64,000 bases of DNA. It comes from Tribonema minus (Eukaryota; Sar; Xanthophyceae; Tribonematales; Tribonemataceae). Position 1 is the first letter of the stretch. Each line of letters starts with the position of its first letter. A program made the position numbers and the translations under genes. Shown piece by piece: positions 24,183 through 35,032 of the stretch. Under the pieces are notes generated by a model. The model ran no database searches. It was not told the origin of the DNA and worked only from the letters and a program-made list of their open reading frames with translations. Location of the stretch: NCBI GenBank assembly GCA_017506865.1, contig JAFCMP010000153.1, positions 62,001 through 126,000 on the forward strand, given 5' to 3'.

Positions 24183-24535
24183 TGAAAAGGAGTTGGGGTT
24201 ATATTTGTTATACTATGCTAAGCCTGTCTTACTTGTGGATGGGGCAGCGTTGGCTTGGGCTGATGTAGAAGGGTCCATGATGGTTGATGGTTGTTGGCTT
24301 CAGTTGTCTCTATACTGAAGCCGTGGTATCCTAGCTGACTGACAAGAACTGAGGCCTTGCAAGCACAACCCTTCATCTGGGGAGAGTCTCACCGGTTAAG
24401 GGGTTTTCCTGCAATGTCCCCCTAGTTCAAACCAATTGCCCTAGGCCCTAATAACGGCCGAATATAATAGAGTTGAAACATCATAAGCCTGAAGGCTACA
24501 TAAATAGTTTACTTTACATACAGCTGCCCGTGTCA
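24183..24535 (-). repeat. 5' LTR of the Ty3/gypsy-type element
   Basis: 353 bp, TG...CA, about 98% identical by eye to 13604-13960. Confidence 0.95.
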
Positions 24536-24547
24536 TCTGTCAACAAT

Positions 24548-24765
24548 TAACGTGTGCGCCCAGGTGGTCAATGCAACGCATTTCGACCTGTACGATTGTC
24601 GTACAGGTCGAAACATTTCGACCTGTACGACAATCGTACAGGTCGAAATGCGTTGCATTGACCACCTGGGATTGTCGTACAGGTCGAAATGCGTTGCATT
24701 GACCACCTGGGCGCACAAACAGGTCGAAATGCGTTGCATTGACCACCTGGGCGCACAAACGCAAT
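24548..24765. repeat. Nested inverted/tandem repeat cluster (fold-back unit)
   Basis: One forward arm (gcgcccaggtggtcaatgca, then acgcatttcgacctgtacg) is followed by a palindromic centre and three reverse-complement arms in tandem. The arm is related to the 51-52-bp terminal motif at 48033-48084 and 49576-49627 (shared gcgttgcat and acctgggcgcacaa). It looks like nested ends of a small element. It begins 12 bp after the LTR retrotransposon. Confidence 0.85.
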
Positions 24766-24769
24766 GGCC

Positions 24770-25499
24770 ATGTGGTGGTGGTGGTTGTAGTTAATCTACA
24801 CTCCAAATTGTTACCAATTGGCTTGAAAGTCCAGGGGCGCTATGTCAGAATTACGCAGTGGCATTGTGAGTGGCATCGCGCCCGTGCATTGCATTACAAG
24901 CGCATTCACGCCGTCCAGAGCTAAGTGCAATGCCTCTTTGTCTGCTTATGCCGGTGCGCTTGGCAGTGGCAGCGCGGACATGCATGACATGGGCCTGAGG
25001 CTTCGTGCATCCCGATTCCTCACGTCTGTCCCGGTTTCGTTTTCTGTTGATATCATAGTGTGGGCATTGGCACCTTGGCGCCAAGGCTCTTTGCTCCTGC
25101 ATCCAACCTGTCACCAAAGTAAATCCGAACATTGCAACCATACATCTTCATCTTTCCCGTGCACAGAAATGAAACCACCCTAAACCTAACCCAACCCTAA
25201 CTAGTTACAGTAGGCTGCTTGGAGCTGCAGTCAGCCTCCCGCTAGCCTGACATATGTTATGATATCAATCAGAGCTCAATTTACAAGGACAAGGTCCTGA
25301 AGTCAAACTCAACTACATGTGACGCGCCACCGATTTGCAGTGTGTGAGTGAGTGGTGTGTGTGTGTTTGTGTGTTTGGGCACCTTCACACATCGCAGCAT
25401 CGTGAAATCAGTGAGCAAAGTGCCCTTCAAGGATGAGTCGGGGGACGACGTGCGCAGCGATCACGACAGAGAATTCTACAGCAGCATGTGCCTGCAATC
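24770..25499. other. Intergenic region upstream of the TPR/F-box gene
   Basis: A short CCCTAA-like run at 25180-25202 and a GT-rich run near 25340-25380. No supported gene. It presumably contains the promoter of the gene at 25500, but no TATA box is evident. Confidence 0.5.
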
Positions 25500-27995
25500 A
25501 TGGCGGATCCGTACCCTACAGCGAGGGATCGGATCTGTCTCTTGCGGCTGGGAAGCCTGGTGACAGATGTGCCTGACGAGGTGTGGAGGGACTGCAGGGC
25601 TGGCGCTAGACTGGCTATCGACACTGTGACGTGCCCGTCATCAGGATTTCCATGTGTGATCATTGAGGCCCTGGAACGCGCTGTTGCATTGACGGACATC
25701 ATGGCAAGCCTTGCTGTGGATGCTCTGCTCCAGGGCTCACTGCACCGGTGCCGTCGCCTGGCCGTGCTAGCTGCTACGCTGGATGTCATCAGCTCACTGG
25801 GGGCTGCACGTCTTCGTGCCATCCTTGCACCGGCAGACACTGGCAGCAGCAGCATGAAGCAGAAGGCAGTCAGCAAGGCCTTCCTCGCGCATCTTGATCT
25901 CTGCGGCGGCGCCCATGTACGCAATGCCCTCCGCATGAATGTTACAAACCTCTGCACGTGCCTGGACCCAGCCCCGTCGGGCGCAGATCTTGCGGAAGAT
26001 GTCCTAGGGCCAGGCTCGCGGTTCGTCTGGCTGAAGGAGGCCGCGGCCCTCAGCTTCTCGGAAGGCAGCCTCGACACAGCGATGAATACATACTGTCTGG
26101 CCCTGAAGGTCATGCTCGTCACGCCAGCTGGGCGCGCCGGGGACCTGCTGCGGGAGCAGAGCCATGCCCGCGTCTTGGAGATCGGCAAGGTGCGCGCGAA
26201 CATGAGCCTCGTCGAGCTGCGCAGGGGGAACGCCATGGCCGCCCTCCAGCGCGCGGCAGACGCCGCCGCGACGGCGCCGTTCTGGTTTAAGGCGCACGCG
26301 CGGCGCGGCGTGGCGTACGCTGCGCTGCGCCACCACGCGGCGGCCAGCGCCGCGTACGCCATCGCCGCCGACCTCGCCCCCACGCCGCGCGACGCCGCCG
26401 AGTTTCCGACGCCAGGAGGAAGCGCAGCTGCTGCTGGCGCACGCTATGGAGGCACTGCGGGGGACTGGTGTGCAACCGCAGCAGCAGCAGCAGCTACAGA
26501 CACTGTCGGGCCAGGCCATGGCTGCCAGCGGCAACGCCTCACCGCGCGCTGCCGCCGCTGCCGCTGCCTCCAGGCTCGCGTCCATTGGGCTTCTGCTTCG
26601 GGCACTGGAGGAAGCCATGCATGACGCTGCCGTGACGCTCGCCGCGTACATTTCCCCGTCAGACCTGGCGCGCCTCGAGCGCACCTGCCAGTTCTTCGGT
26701 GCCAGGCCGCTGCACAGCCGCGTGCGCATCCGCCGCGCGGTGCGCTGCCAGCCCGCGCGCAACCTGTGCCGATCTGCCGCCGCGTCGGCGCTGCCGGCAG
26801 CGGCCGCGACAGCTCCAGCAGCAGCAGCAGAAGCAGCCGCGGGCGCGGAGGTAGCAGTGCGCAAGTACTGCGATGCCGCTGCCGACGAGGACTCGTGTGC
26901 GGCCCGGCAGGCCCTCGCAGCGGCGCTGGCGGTGCTGACGCGCTCGCACGTTGCGCCGGCAGCAGCTGGCGCGATGGCGCGGGCGCTGCAGAGCGTCGCG
27001 TGCGCGGACGCGCCGACGGCGGAGCGCTGCGTGTTCTGGCGCGCGTGCGCGGGCGAGGCGGCGCTGCAGGAGCTGCTGCTGTCGGTCGGCGAAGTGTGCG
27101 CCGCGAAGTTTCTGCTGCGCGAGACGACGGCGGCGCTGGAAGTGCGCACGCGCTGCATGCGCGCCCTACAGCGGAACGTGGCGGAGGCGCAGGCCGCGTT
27201 CGAGGACGCCTGCGAGGCAGGGATGGTGACCGGCACCCGTGCACCCCTGCCGTGGCTTACCTCCAGCAGATCGTGCGCCTCGACATCATCGGAGACGTGG
27301 CAGCGGCGCCGCGGTGGGTGCGCGACGCGCGCCTCACCGTCGACCGGCAAGAGGCCGCGATCGCCGCCGCCGCCGTCTCTGACGTCACCAACGCCGCGCT
27401 GGAGATGCTCGGCGCGCTGCTCGACCTGTACAAACAGCGCCTCAAGCAACGCGACCAGGGCGTCGACATCGCGCGGTACCTGGTCTCCTTCAACCCCCTG
27501 TTCGGGGGGCTGCCGCAGCGCCTGCCCGCGGCGCGCGAGCTCTCGGCCCTCAGTGCGCAGCACTATGCGGACGTCGCCGCGCAGCTGCCGCCGCACGCGC
27601 TGCCCGGCGCGGTGCGCGCGCACTTCGCGTACGCAGCGGATGCCGCGGAGGTGCGCGCGGCGCTGGAGGCGGACCCGCGCATGCTGCGCGTGTGGCGCGT
27701 GGCGCTGCGCCCGATGGGCTTCTGGCTCGCACGGAACCGGTGGGGGTACCTGACGGCGCTGGCGATGCTCGCGATGCTGAGGAAGCACAAGAGCGAGAGC
27801 GACGGCGTCGCCGCGAACGTGTTGACCTTTGCCTTGTATGTGCTGCTGCGCGGCGAGGGCTGGGGCAGCGGAGCGCTGGCGCAGGCGGCGTTCGATCGCG
27901 TCGTGGCCAGCGTGGATGCGCTCGCGGAGTTCTTTGCGGACTTTTACGCGATGGTGCGGAGCTACAGCTTCGTGCTGCCGCTGTTGTTCGGGTGA
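25500..27995 (+). CDS. TPR and F-box protein (two frame discontinuities)
   Basis: Start ATG at 25500 (MADPYPTARDR). A TPR region spans about residues 170-290 (LKEAAALSFSEGSLDTAMNT; AHARRGVAYAALRHHAAAS). An F-box-like motif follows at about 26640-26700 (YISPSDLARLERTCQFFG), then a long helical, Ala-rich C-terminus. F-box proteins usually recruit substrates to SCF ubiquitin ligases and TPRs bind partner proteins; that role is inferred. The frame shifts near 26405 and near 27225. Dropping one base near 26405 would give continuous FRRQEEAQLLLAHAMEAL. The second could be a 41-nt GT-AG intron (27227-27267 region) or another indel. The closing TGA sits in a perfect GTGAGT donor, so another exon may follow. 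The gene is very GC-rich; a 705-codon antisense frame is a shadow. Confidence 0.7.
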
Positions 27996-28015
27996 GTGCA
28001 GCAAGGCGGTTCCTG

Positions 28016-28250
28016 CAGCAACGCTCGGCAGAGGCGCGGTGCGCAGAGAAAAAGTTGTAGTGAAGGGCAGGAGGCAGACGAGCTGCCACCTGCAGACACA
28101 CAAGTACTGGGCGTTATACACGCATCAAGCGGTCTTGTAGAGCAATCCTGGGCAGAGGCGGCAGTGAGCAAAGAACGGTTGAACTGAAGGGCAGAGCGCA
28201 GACTATCCGGCAGCTGCTGACACACACAAGCGCTGGGCGTGACACAGGCG
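28016..28250 (+). repeat. Degraded tandem duplication after the TPR/F-box gene
   Basis: Two ~120-bp copies share ggcagaggcg, gtgaagggcag or similar, and gacacacaagyrctgggcgt. They directly follow the GTGAGT at the gene's apparent end, as the exon-edge copies do in the kinase gene. Confidence 0.7.
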
Positions 28251-29582
28251 TTGTCGCATGCAGTCATTGAGCCTAAAGACACCTGCGATCTGCTGCTGCA
28301 TGAAAGCTTTTCGACGGCATGAAGAAAGACGGAGCGCTCGCTTCTCACGGGCTACCTCAGCAACTGAAACCCCAGCAGCGCAGCAGCGTCCACAACAGCA
28401 GTACATTGCATTGCACAGTCAGTCTGCATCAGATTCTGCATTTCACACTGAACCAGCCACAGAAAGCCAAGAGGAACCGAGTGCAGCATTCATTTGTTGG
28501 GCAGAACAACGCGGAAGCAAAAAGCCAAATGCACTGTCGCACGCGCATTTGTGCTGCTGCTATCGCTCTTCCACTGGACCTTCTGTGCTCCTTCCCTGCT
28601 CAATGTATGCAAATCACGTCTGACATGTACTCATTGACGTGCTTTCAAAATTTAGGCCCCACGGAACCTATGTAGCAACGTGCTGTGTTTTGCGCCCAGA
28701 AGGCTTGGGCACTGCTCAGGCTGCTGCAACACAGCTCAGCATCCGTGCTCTGCGCGTGTACGCCGTGATGCGCTCCGCCAGCTCCTGTGCCAGCAACTGC
28801 GCCACAGCACATGAAGATCCTGAAGCGTGCGCACCATTTGTCAGCTGAGAATCGGGTAAGGTGATGCACTTCTGATGCGAAGCGACAGTTGTGAATGTGG
28901 TGCGCCTGTTGTGGTGCACCTGTTGTAAGGCACTCATGAAGCGGCGCACATTGCATGCACCGAATGAAAAACATATACTACCCTGTTGGAGGCTTCCACA
29001 AGGTTGCCAAGGGCCTGCTGGCCATCTGCAGAGAGCTGCCAGTGGGTGTGAAGTGAACTCAAGTTTAACAATGCAGTGGACGAGATAATGGTCGGAGGCA
29101 AGATCAACGCCTAGCTATCAGGTACAGTGTGAGAAATGATCTTTACTTCCTGGCTGTGACGCTCCTCATGCCTGATGTGTGCACATGTGAATTCTTGCTG
29201 CTGATACTCTTTGGGGGCGCTGTACAAATGTGCTGTTTTCGCAAATCTGGCTGCGCTCGCCTGCCATCCATTTACCGCAAAGGAATCCGTTCACGAGCAC
29301 ATCAGCGGCTGCAGCATTAAGCGCATTGATGCAGTGTCAGATGCACGCATCACGAGAGTGAGCACACATGCCAACAGTTTGCGTCAAGAAATCACGACCT
29401 GCACAGCCATTCCCCAACACTTCAGTGCGCCATGCCGTGCGGGGGACCCGGGGTATGCAAGCACAGGGTATGTACGTATGCAAGTACATTGTTCTGAAGA
29501 ATATGAGTACTTCAGGTAGGCCTCCACGAGATGCGGATAGGTATGTAGCTGTAGCATGTAGCACCATGGCGTAGCAGAGATC
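28251..29582. other. Intergenic region before the LINE
   Basis: Apart from the small frame at 28964, no supported gene. The last part presumably holds the 5' untranslated region of the LINE, whose 5' edge I cannot fix. Confidence 0.5.
28964..29056 (+). CDS. Small open frame, possible last exon of the preceding gene
   Basis: 30 codons beginning MKNIYYPVGGFHKVAKGLLA and ending in VGVK before TGA. The composition looks protein-like in a region otherwise lacking frames. It could be the terminal exon reached from the GTGAGT donor at 27992. No recognisable domain. Confidence 0.25.
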   Translation: MKNIYYPVGGFHKVAKGLLAICRELPVGVK

Positions 29583-32500
29583 ATGAAAAGAATATCATGG
29601 CGGCGGCGGGAGGCCCGTATTGCCAACTCTGAATCAGCGCAGAAATGCAAGGAATCCGATCTAGCGTGCGCACAAGCGCAGGATATTAGCACCAGTGCTG
29701 CAGATGGCAATGGCGCTTGTCAACAGGACGATGGCACGAGTGGCAGCAGCAGAGCAACTGGAGACGGACGCGCAGCGCACAAACGCAAGAGGGTACAGAA
29801 TGACGGTTGGTCAATTTCCGATCAAACAGGCGAAGGGGAGCACACGGGCGGGCAAAGTGCAGTCAAGCGCTCTAGAACAGGTCATAACAGTCTGGAACAG
29901 CAACGTCTGATGCTAGACGACGAAGCTGGAGGTGGAGGCAGTGCGGACCCGGAGTACAAGTGCAACTTATGCGACCTCGTGGTGAAGAAGGGCATGTCGC
30001 TGCTCTCGTTACAGCAGAGGTTAAACGCCCACATCGCGGCGAAGCACCAGCGCAAACACCACAGTGGGACAGCAACAACGTTCCTGGAGCGCTCCGACCT
30101 CAGCACGTCGCACTTGCAAACCATCTACACCGAGTGTGCCTTGTGCAAAAACCTGTTTCATGCCAACAAGACATTCAGAGTGGACAGCAGCGATGCCAGC
30201 GCGGGCAAGCACTGCCGCAAATGCAGGCCTATCACTTCACCCGCTGCAGTGGCGGCAACATTGTCAACAACAGCATCAGCAGCACCGCTAGCACCTGATG
30301 CATCGACGGCAACAGCTACCACGTCGCTGCCACAGCAGCAACCGGCGTGCACACCCATCGGCAACCCCTACGCAAAGGGACCAACGCACGCGCAGCAGGC
30401 ACCTGCTGCTCAGGCTGGTGGCAGCAGCTCCTCCGGCAGCTCAAAGAGGCCGGAACGCGGGGGCAGCAGTGCTACACGAGGGGGTCGGGGTCGCAGTGGA
30501 GGGCGCGGACGTGGCAATGGAGGACGCGTTCGCAGCGGCAGCAATGATGCAGACATCAGCAGTAGCAGAGCGACTAGCGGCAGCAGAACCGGAGGCGGCA
30601 GCAGCAGCGGTGCCGGCGGCGGCAGTGCAGCCGGTACTAAGGACAGCGGCGCTGGCAACGGCCGCAGCAGTGATGCCAGCAGCCGCAGCGGCGGTGCTAG
30701 CAACAGCGGCAGTGGCGCGCGAACTCAAAACGGCCGCGGTGGCCGTGGCAGCGGTCGCAGCAGCGACAGCGGCGGACGAGGCTGTGGTCGTGGCGGCCGC
30801 GGCGGCGGCGGAGGGGGCCCCAGAGCGGCAGGTGCGGCGACAGCAGCGACAGCGCCAGGCCCTGCAGGCGCAGCAGGTGGGGCAGGTGGGCTTTTCACGT
30901 GGACCATCTCAACCCCCGCAGTCGCAGCAGTGCTTGACAGCATCAGCCTCGATGAGCTGTGCAAGCTGCAGTTCGCGACAACTAGAAGCCTTGCTAGACC
31001 ACGCAATCGTCGCTATGTGGGAGCTGCACTGGAGAACGCAGCAACACATCTGTTGGCACACACAATGACGATGTTCGTCAATGCGGCGCGGGAGCCAGAT
31101 TCCGCAGGGCGGGTGCAGCGACTGCAAAGATCCACGATTCTACACCACCTCATGCCATCACTCATCACCTCCACCGATGGCGCACCTGGCATCACTCGCT
31201 CCGACAGAATCAGAATGTTGGCACGCGGTGAGCTTGACCGGTTGGTGCCAGCGCTCCTCGCACACGCGCGTGCGCACCGGCGCTGGCGCGCGCGCCAGCA
31301 AACGGAGGCAGCGATCAACGCCTACGTCCTACAGTGCATGGGCACACGGGGGGGGCTACAGCAGGCAGCGCGTTTCCTTCAGCCCAAAACGGTGGCGATA
31401 CCTGATGATGACTGCTTTGCCGCCATGCAGTCCAAACACCCCCCCGCTGCGCCAGGGGAACAACTCCATGAGCTATCCGGCATGGTTGATCAGCTTGTGG
31501 CGAAAGCAGCCGACATGCCAGCAGAACTCAGCCTGTTACAGGGGGAGGGAATTGAGCCAGAGACGGTTGCCAAGCTCATCCAGCGAGCAAGCCCTTACAG
31601 TGGAGCAGGCCCATCGGGGCTGCGCTACAGCCACCTGCAGGATGCGCTACGCACAAGGGGACGGCATGAGTTTGCTGCTGTCCTCACACGGTGGCTTCAG
31701 ACCGTTATGCGGGAGGCTGCGCGGCTGCCGGATGCCTTCTGGCAGTTGCATGGCGCGGGGCGCCTGACGCCACTTGCAGAACAACAGGAAGATGGTACAG
31801 CTAAGCAGCGGCCCATCGTTTGCGGCGAGGTGCTGCAGCGACTATGCACTTCGGTGTACGTGGCAGACCGCAAAGACTTCCTGGCGGAGCTCCTTGAGCC
31901 AGACGGGCAGTATGGGGTAGCCGTCTCAGCAGGAGCGGAGAAAGCGGCCATGGCCGGTAAACTCGCGTATGAGCTCGGTCACTGGCAGTTCATGCTGGAC
32001 CTCAAGAATGCCTTCAACATGGTGTTCGTCCTGGCGGCAGCGGAATGGGTAGCAGCACAGCTGCCGGACTTCCTCGACTACTTCATCGGCACATACGTTC
32101 GCACTCGGCCACGCCTGCTGTTCCAGCACGTTGACGGCTCCACGCGCATCATCATGTCTCAGCGCGGGTTTAAGCAGGGGGACCCCGCGGCACCGATGCT
32201 CTTCTGCGGCGCCATTGCTCAGTGCTTGAAACGGTTCAATGAGGCGGCGGCTGCGCAGCGCGCGCGGAGGCGGATGGGCGCCTACATGGACGATGCCAAC
32301 GTCCAAACAGGCGCTTGCACGCTGACTCAGGATGACATACAGGCGGTGGCGCAGCTCAAACAACACTTTGCGGAGGTGGGGCTGGAGCTAAACCTCACCA
32401 AGTCACGCGCGCTGCCTGGCAGGGGGCATGTGGTGACAGACCACGAGCGGCAACTGCTGCAGCAGCTGGGCGTTCAGCTAGTGGGGGATACGGATGAAAA

Positions 32501-35032
32501 TCAGAACCGTGGAGCTGTGTTGCTGGGGGTGCCGGTGGGCCACAGCAGCTTTGTGGACGCATGGCTGCGCAGGGAAGCGGGTGCAGGCGGGGCAGGGGCT
32601 CGATTTGCAGAGCGATGCGCGCGCCTGACATCTCCGAGGGCTATGTTCAGGTTACTGCGCTACTGCGTGGTGCCTCGCATGACGTACTGCCTGCGCACCA
32701 TTCCCACTACGCAGACAGCGCCAGCCGCCAAGGAGTGGGATCGGGTCACGCAGTGGGTGCTTGAGCACTCAATGGGCCTGCAGCCACCAGGCCAGACCTG
32801 GCGCCAGTTTGAGCAAAGTGGGGCCCACTTCCATCTGGCAGCGCACGGCCCAGCCTTACAGCAAGCGCGACTCCCAACACGGCATGGCGGCCTTGGCATT
32901 ACCAGCGCCTGCGACATCGCTGATGCTGCGTATGTGGCGGGCACGTTGCAAGCGCTGCAACCAGCACTCTCTGGATGGGCGGGGGTGCTGCAGCAGGCGG
33001 CTCCTCAAGCGGCTGCAGACAACGCTGCTGAGGATGCGGCAACACAAGCGACACCGGCAGCAGCGGCAGCAGCACCAGCACCAGCAGCATCAGCAGCGGC
33101 AACTGTTACAGCGGCAGCGGCGGTTGCCAGTGGAGGCGCGACCGCTCCGGCAGCGGCAACTGCATCAGCGGCTGGCCGCGCTTATGGCGCAGCCATTCCG
33201 GCAACACACGACGCAGCTGCCGCTGGATCAGGGGCCGCGGCGGCAGCACAGGCGGCACCAGCGGCAGCAGCAGCAGCGGCGGCGCACAGCGCAACTACTC
33301 CGGCGGCAGCAGCAGCGGCGGCAGCAGCAGCTGCTCCAGCATCAGAGGCTGCTGCAGCAGCGGCAGCACATGTTGCACCTCAAGTGGCCTCGGCGGCATC
33401 ACTAACTGCAGCATCAACAGCAGCGGCTGCGGGCATAGGCAATACAGCTGCTACAGGCCCTACTAGCCTAAGGGCTGCTGCAGCACCTGCAACAGGAGCA
33501 GCGTCGGCAGGCGGCGCCGCAACCGTGCCGGCTGCGACAGCGGCAATGGCGGTGGCAGCGGCCAATGCGGCAGGTGCTGCACCAACACCTGCGGCAGCAG
33601 CAACACCACTGGCAGCAGCAGCAACGGCAGGCGGCACAGCTGCAGCACCAGCGCACGCAGCAGCGGCAGCCGTCAATGCAGGCGTGCGCGTTCCACACCA
33701 GCAATGCTACAAGGCGCAGCAGCAGCAGAGGTGGCGCGCCTGCCCCTCATGCGGACGATCGCCACAGCTGCCACATCTCTACGTGCAGCAACAGGTGACA
33801 AGCTGGAACATATACTGCCACCAGCGCTAACGCCACTGCAGCAGCAACCACCTACGCAGCAGCCGCCGCTGCGGCCGACAGCAGGTGGTGGCACTGGTGC
33901 GGATGCTGCTTGCGTACTTGACGCGCCAGTGCTCTGCAGTTGCAGTGTAGCCTGAAGCGCCCCAATCAGAGTGCGCTTGCAGATGCCGTCGCTACCGAGC
34001 TTGCAGATAAGGTGGAGGCGGACCTGCAACAGCTGCCGCAGGGCACGCAACGCACGCAAGCACTTGCTCGATTCCGGTCGCAGCGCCACATGCACTCGAT
34101 CGGCATGGCATTCCTCAACGAGCCCATGTACTCCACAACGGCTTCGTTCGATGGCCTATCCTGGCAGCTGGCCGTCAAACGCGCCATCGGAGTAGAGGAG
34201 CAGACGGCAGGCTGCAAGCTGTGCGGGAAATCGCCGGGCGGCACCCTGCATGCACGGCTGTGTCAAGCGCCACGCGTCAAGGCGCACGACACCATTGTCC
34301 ACAATAGCGTCAAGAGGGCCACGCAGCGCCTCCTGCGGCAATACCTCAAAACGGGACTGGTGGACGAGGACTACACGCCGTTTCTGGGGTCCGCCGGGCC
34401 GCCGGGGAGTCGCAGGATGGACATCGTGCTGCCTGCCGACGCCTTCCCGGTGACCGGTTACGACGACCCGACACGCCACCTACCGCTCATGGTGGACGTT
34501 ACCTGCTTCGAGGCACAGGTGGCGTCGCGGGCGGCGAAGACTGCAGCAGACCCCGAGCGATGCTGCCGCGACCAAGAGGCCGCCAAGACTACCCACTATT
34601 CTGGTCATTATGATCAGAATTGCTACAAACTTGCCACATTGGCAATAGGGTCATTTGGCAGCATCGGGGAGCAGGGGCGGAAGCTGCTGGAGGCTGTGGC
34701 GACGGAGTATGCCAGCAGGATGTCAGTGCCCGGAGGAGCGCGCCCTAAAGCTCTCAAGGGCATCGCCCTGGCGCGCTTACGCTCGGCACTGTCGGCAGCG
34801 CTCCACATGGCGTACTCTGGCCGTGTCATGACACACATGGCAGAATCCAGGGGGGGGGGGCACATGGAGGAGGACGTAGGGGAGGACCCCGAGATGCCAT
34901 TTGGCGGCGGCGGCGTTTGAGTGGTTGTCGTTGCGACACTTTCAGACTGTCATACGACATGTAGATTCCTTACAGCTAGATGCCAATCATCTGGGCTTTT
35001 TCGCGCCCTGAGCGAGAATTAATAAAAAGTAC
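29583..35032 (+). mobile_element. LINE retrotransposon with zinc finger, RT and restriction-like endonuclease
   Basis: A 1415-codon frame starts at 29583. It has a C2H2-like zinc finger (YKCNLCDLVV...LNAHIAAKH), a Gly/Ser/Arg-rich linker (30.4-30.85 kb) and a non-LTR reverse transcriptase (LDLKNAF, FKQGDPAAPMLF, YMDD) at about 31.6-32.7 kb. A GCA-repeat poly-Ala segment follows (33.0-33.7 kb). In another frame (33940-34920) come a Cys/His knuckle (CKLCGKSPGGTLHARLC) and a PD-(D/E)XK-type endonuclease (RRMDIVL, LMVDVTCFEAQ). Architecture matches the early-branching, RLE-encoding LINEs (R2/NeSL/CRE-like group). At least two frame changes between 33.7 and 33.96 kb make this copy probably inactive. 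The 3' tail ends AATAAAAAGTAC, shared with three truncated copies. Confidence 0.9.
33040..33690 (+). repeat. GCA/GCG trinucleotide-rich poly-Ala expansion in the LINE
   Basis: About 650 bp of imperfect GCA/GCG/GCT triplets between RT and endonuclease, encoding mostly Ala in the RT frame and Gln/Arg in another. Long shadow frames on both strands arise from it. Confidence 0.9.

Larger units (their letters stand above)
13604..24535 (-). mobile_element. Ty3/gypsy-type LTR retrotransposon carrying a DNA methyltransferase domain
   Basis: Bounded by near-identical LTRs of about 355 bp with TG...CA ends and a 4-bp target duplication TCTG (13600-13603 and 24536-24539). Part order in element orientation: leader, gag-like, zinc-binding region, cytosine-5 methyltransferase, protease, reverse transcriptase, RNase H, integrase, chromatin-reader-like C-terminus, polypurine tract. 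RT-before-integrase order places it with Ty3/gypsy. The LTRs differ at roughly five substitutions and two small indels, so the insertion is recent. The coding region is broken in roughly half a dozen places and is treated as a fossil. Confidence 0.93.

Noticed and set aside
26004-28121. 705-codon minus-strand open frame
   Set aside because: Antisense shadow of the GC-rich TPR/F-box gene; no domain, Arg/Ala/Gln-rich composition.
30298-31068. 256-codon plus-strand frame
   Set aside because: Out-of-frame reading of the Gly/Ser/Arg-rich linker of the LINE.
29583-35032. R2-like insertion in ribosomal DNA
   Set aside because: No rRNA sequence flanks the LINE or its truncated copies.
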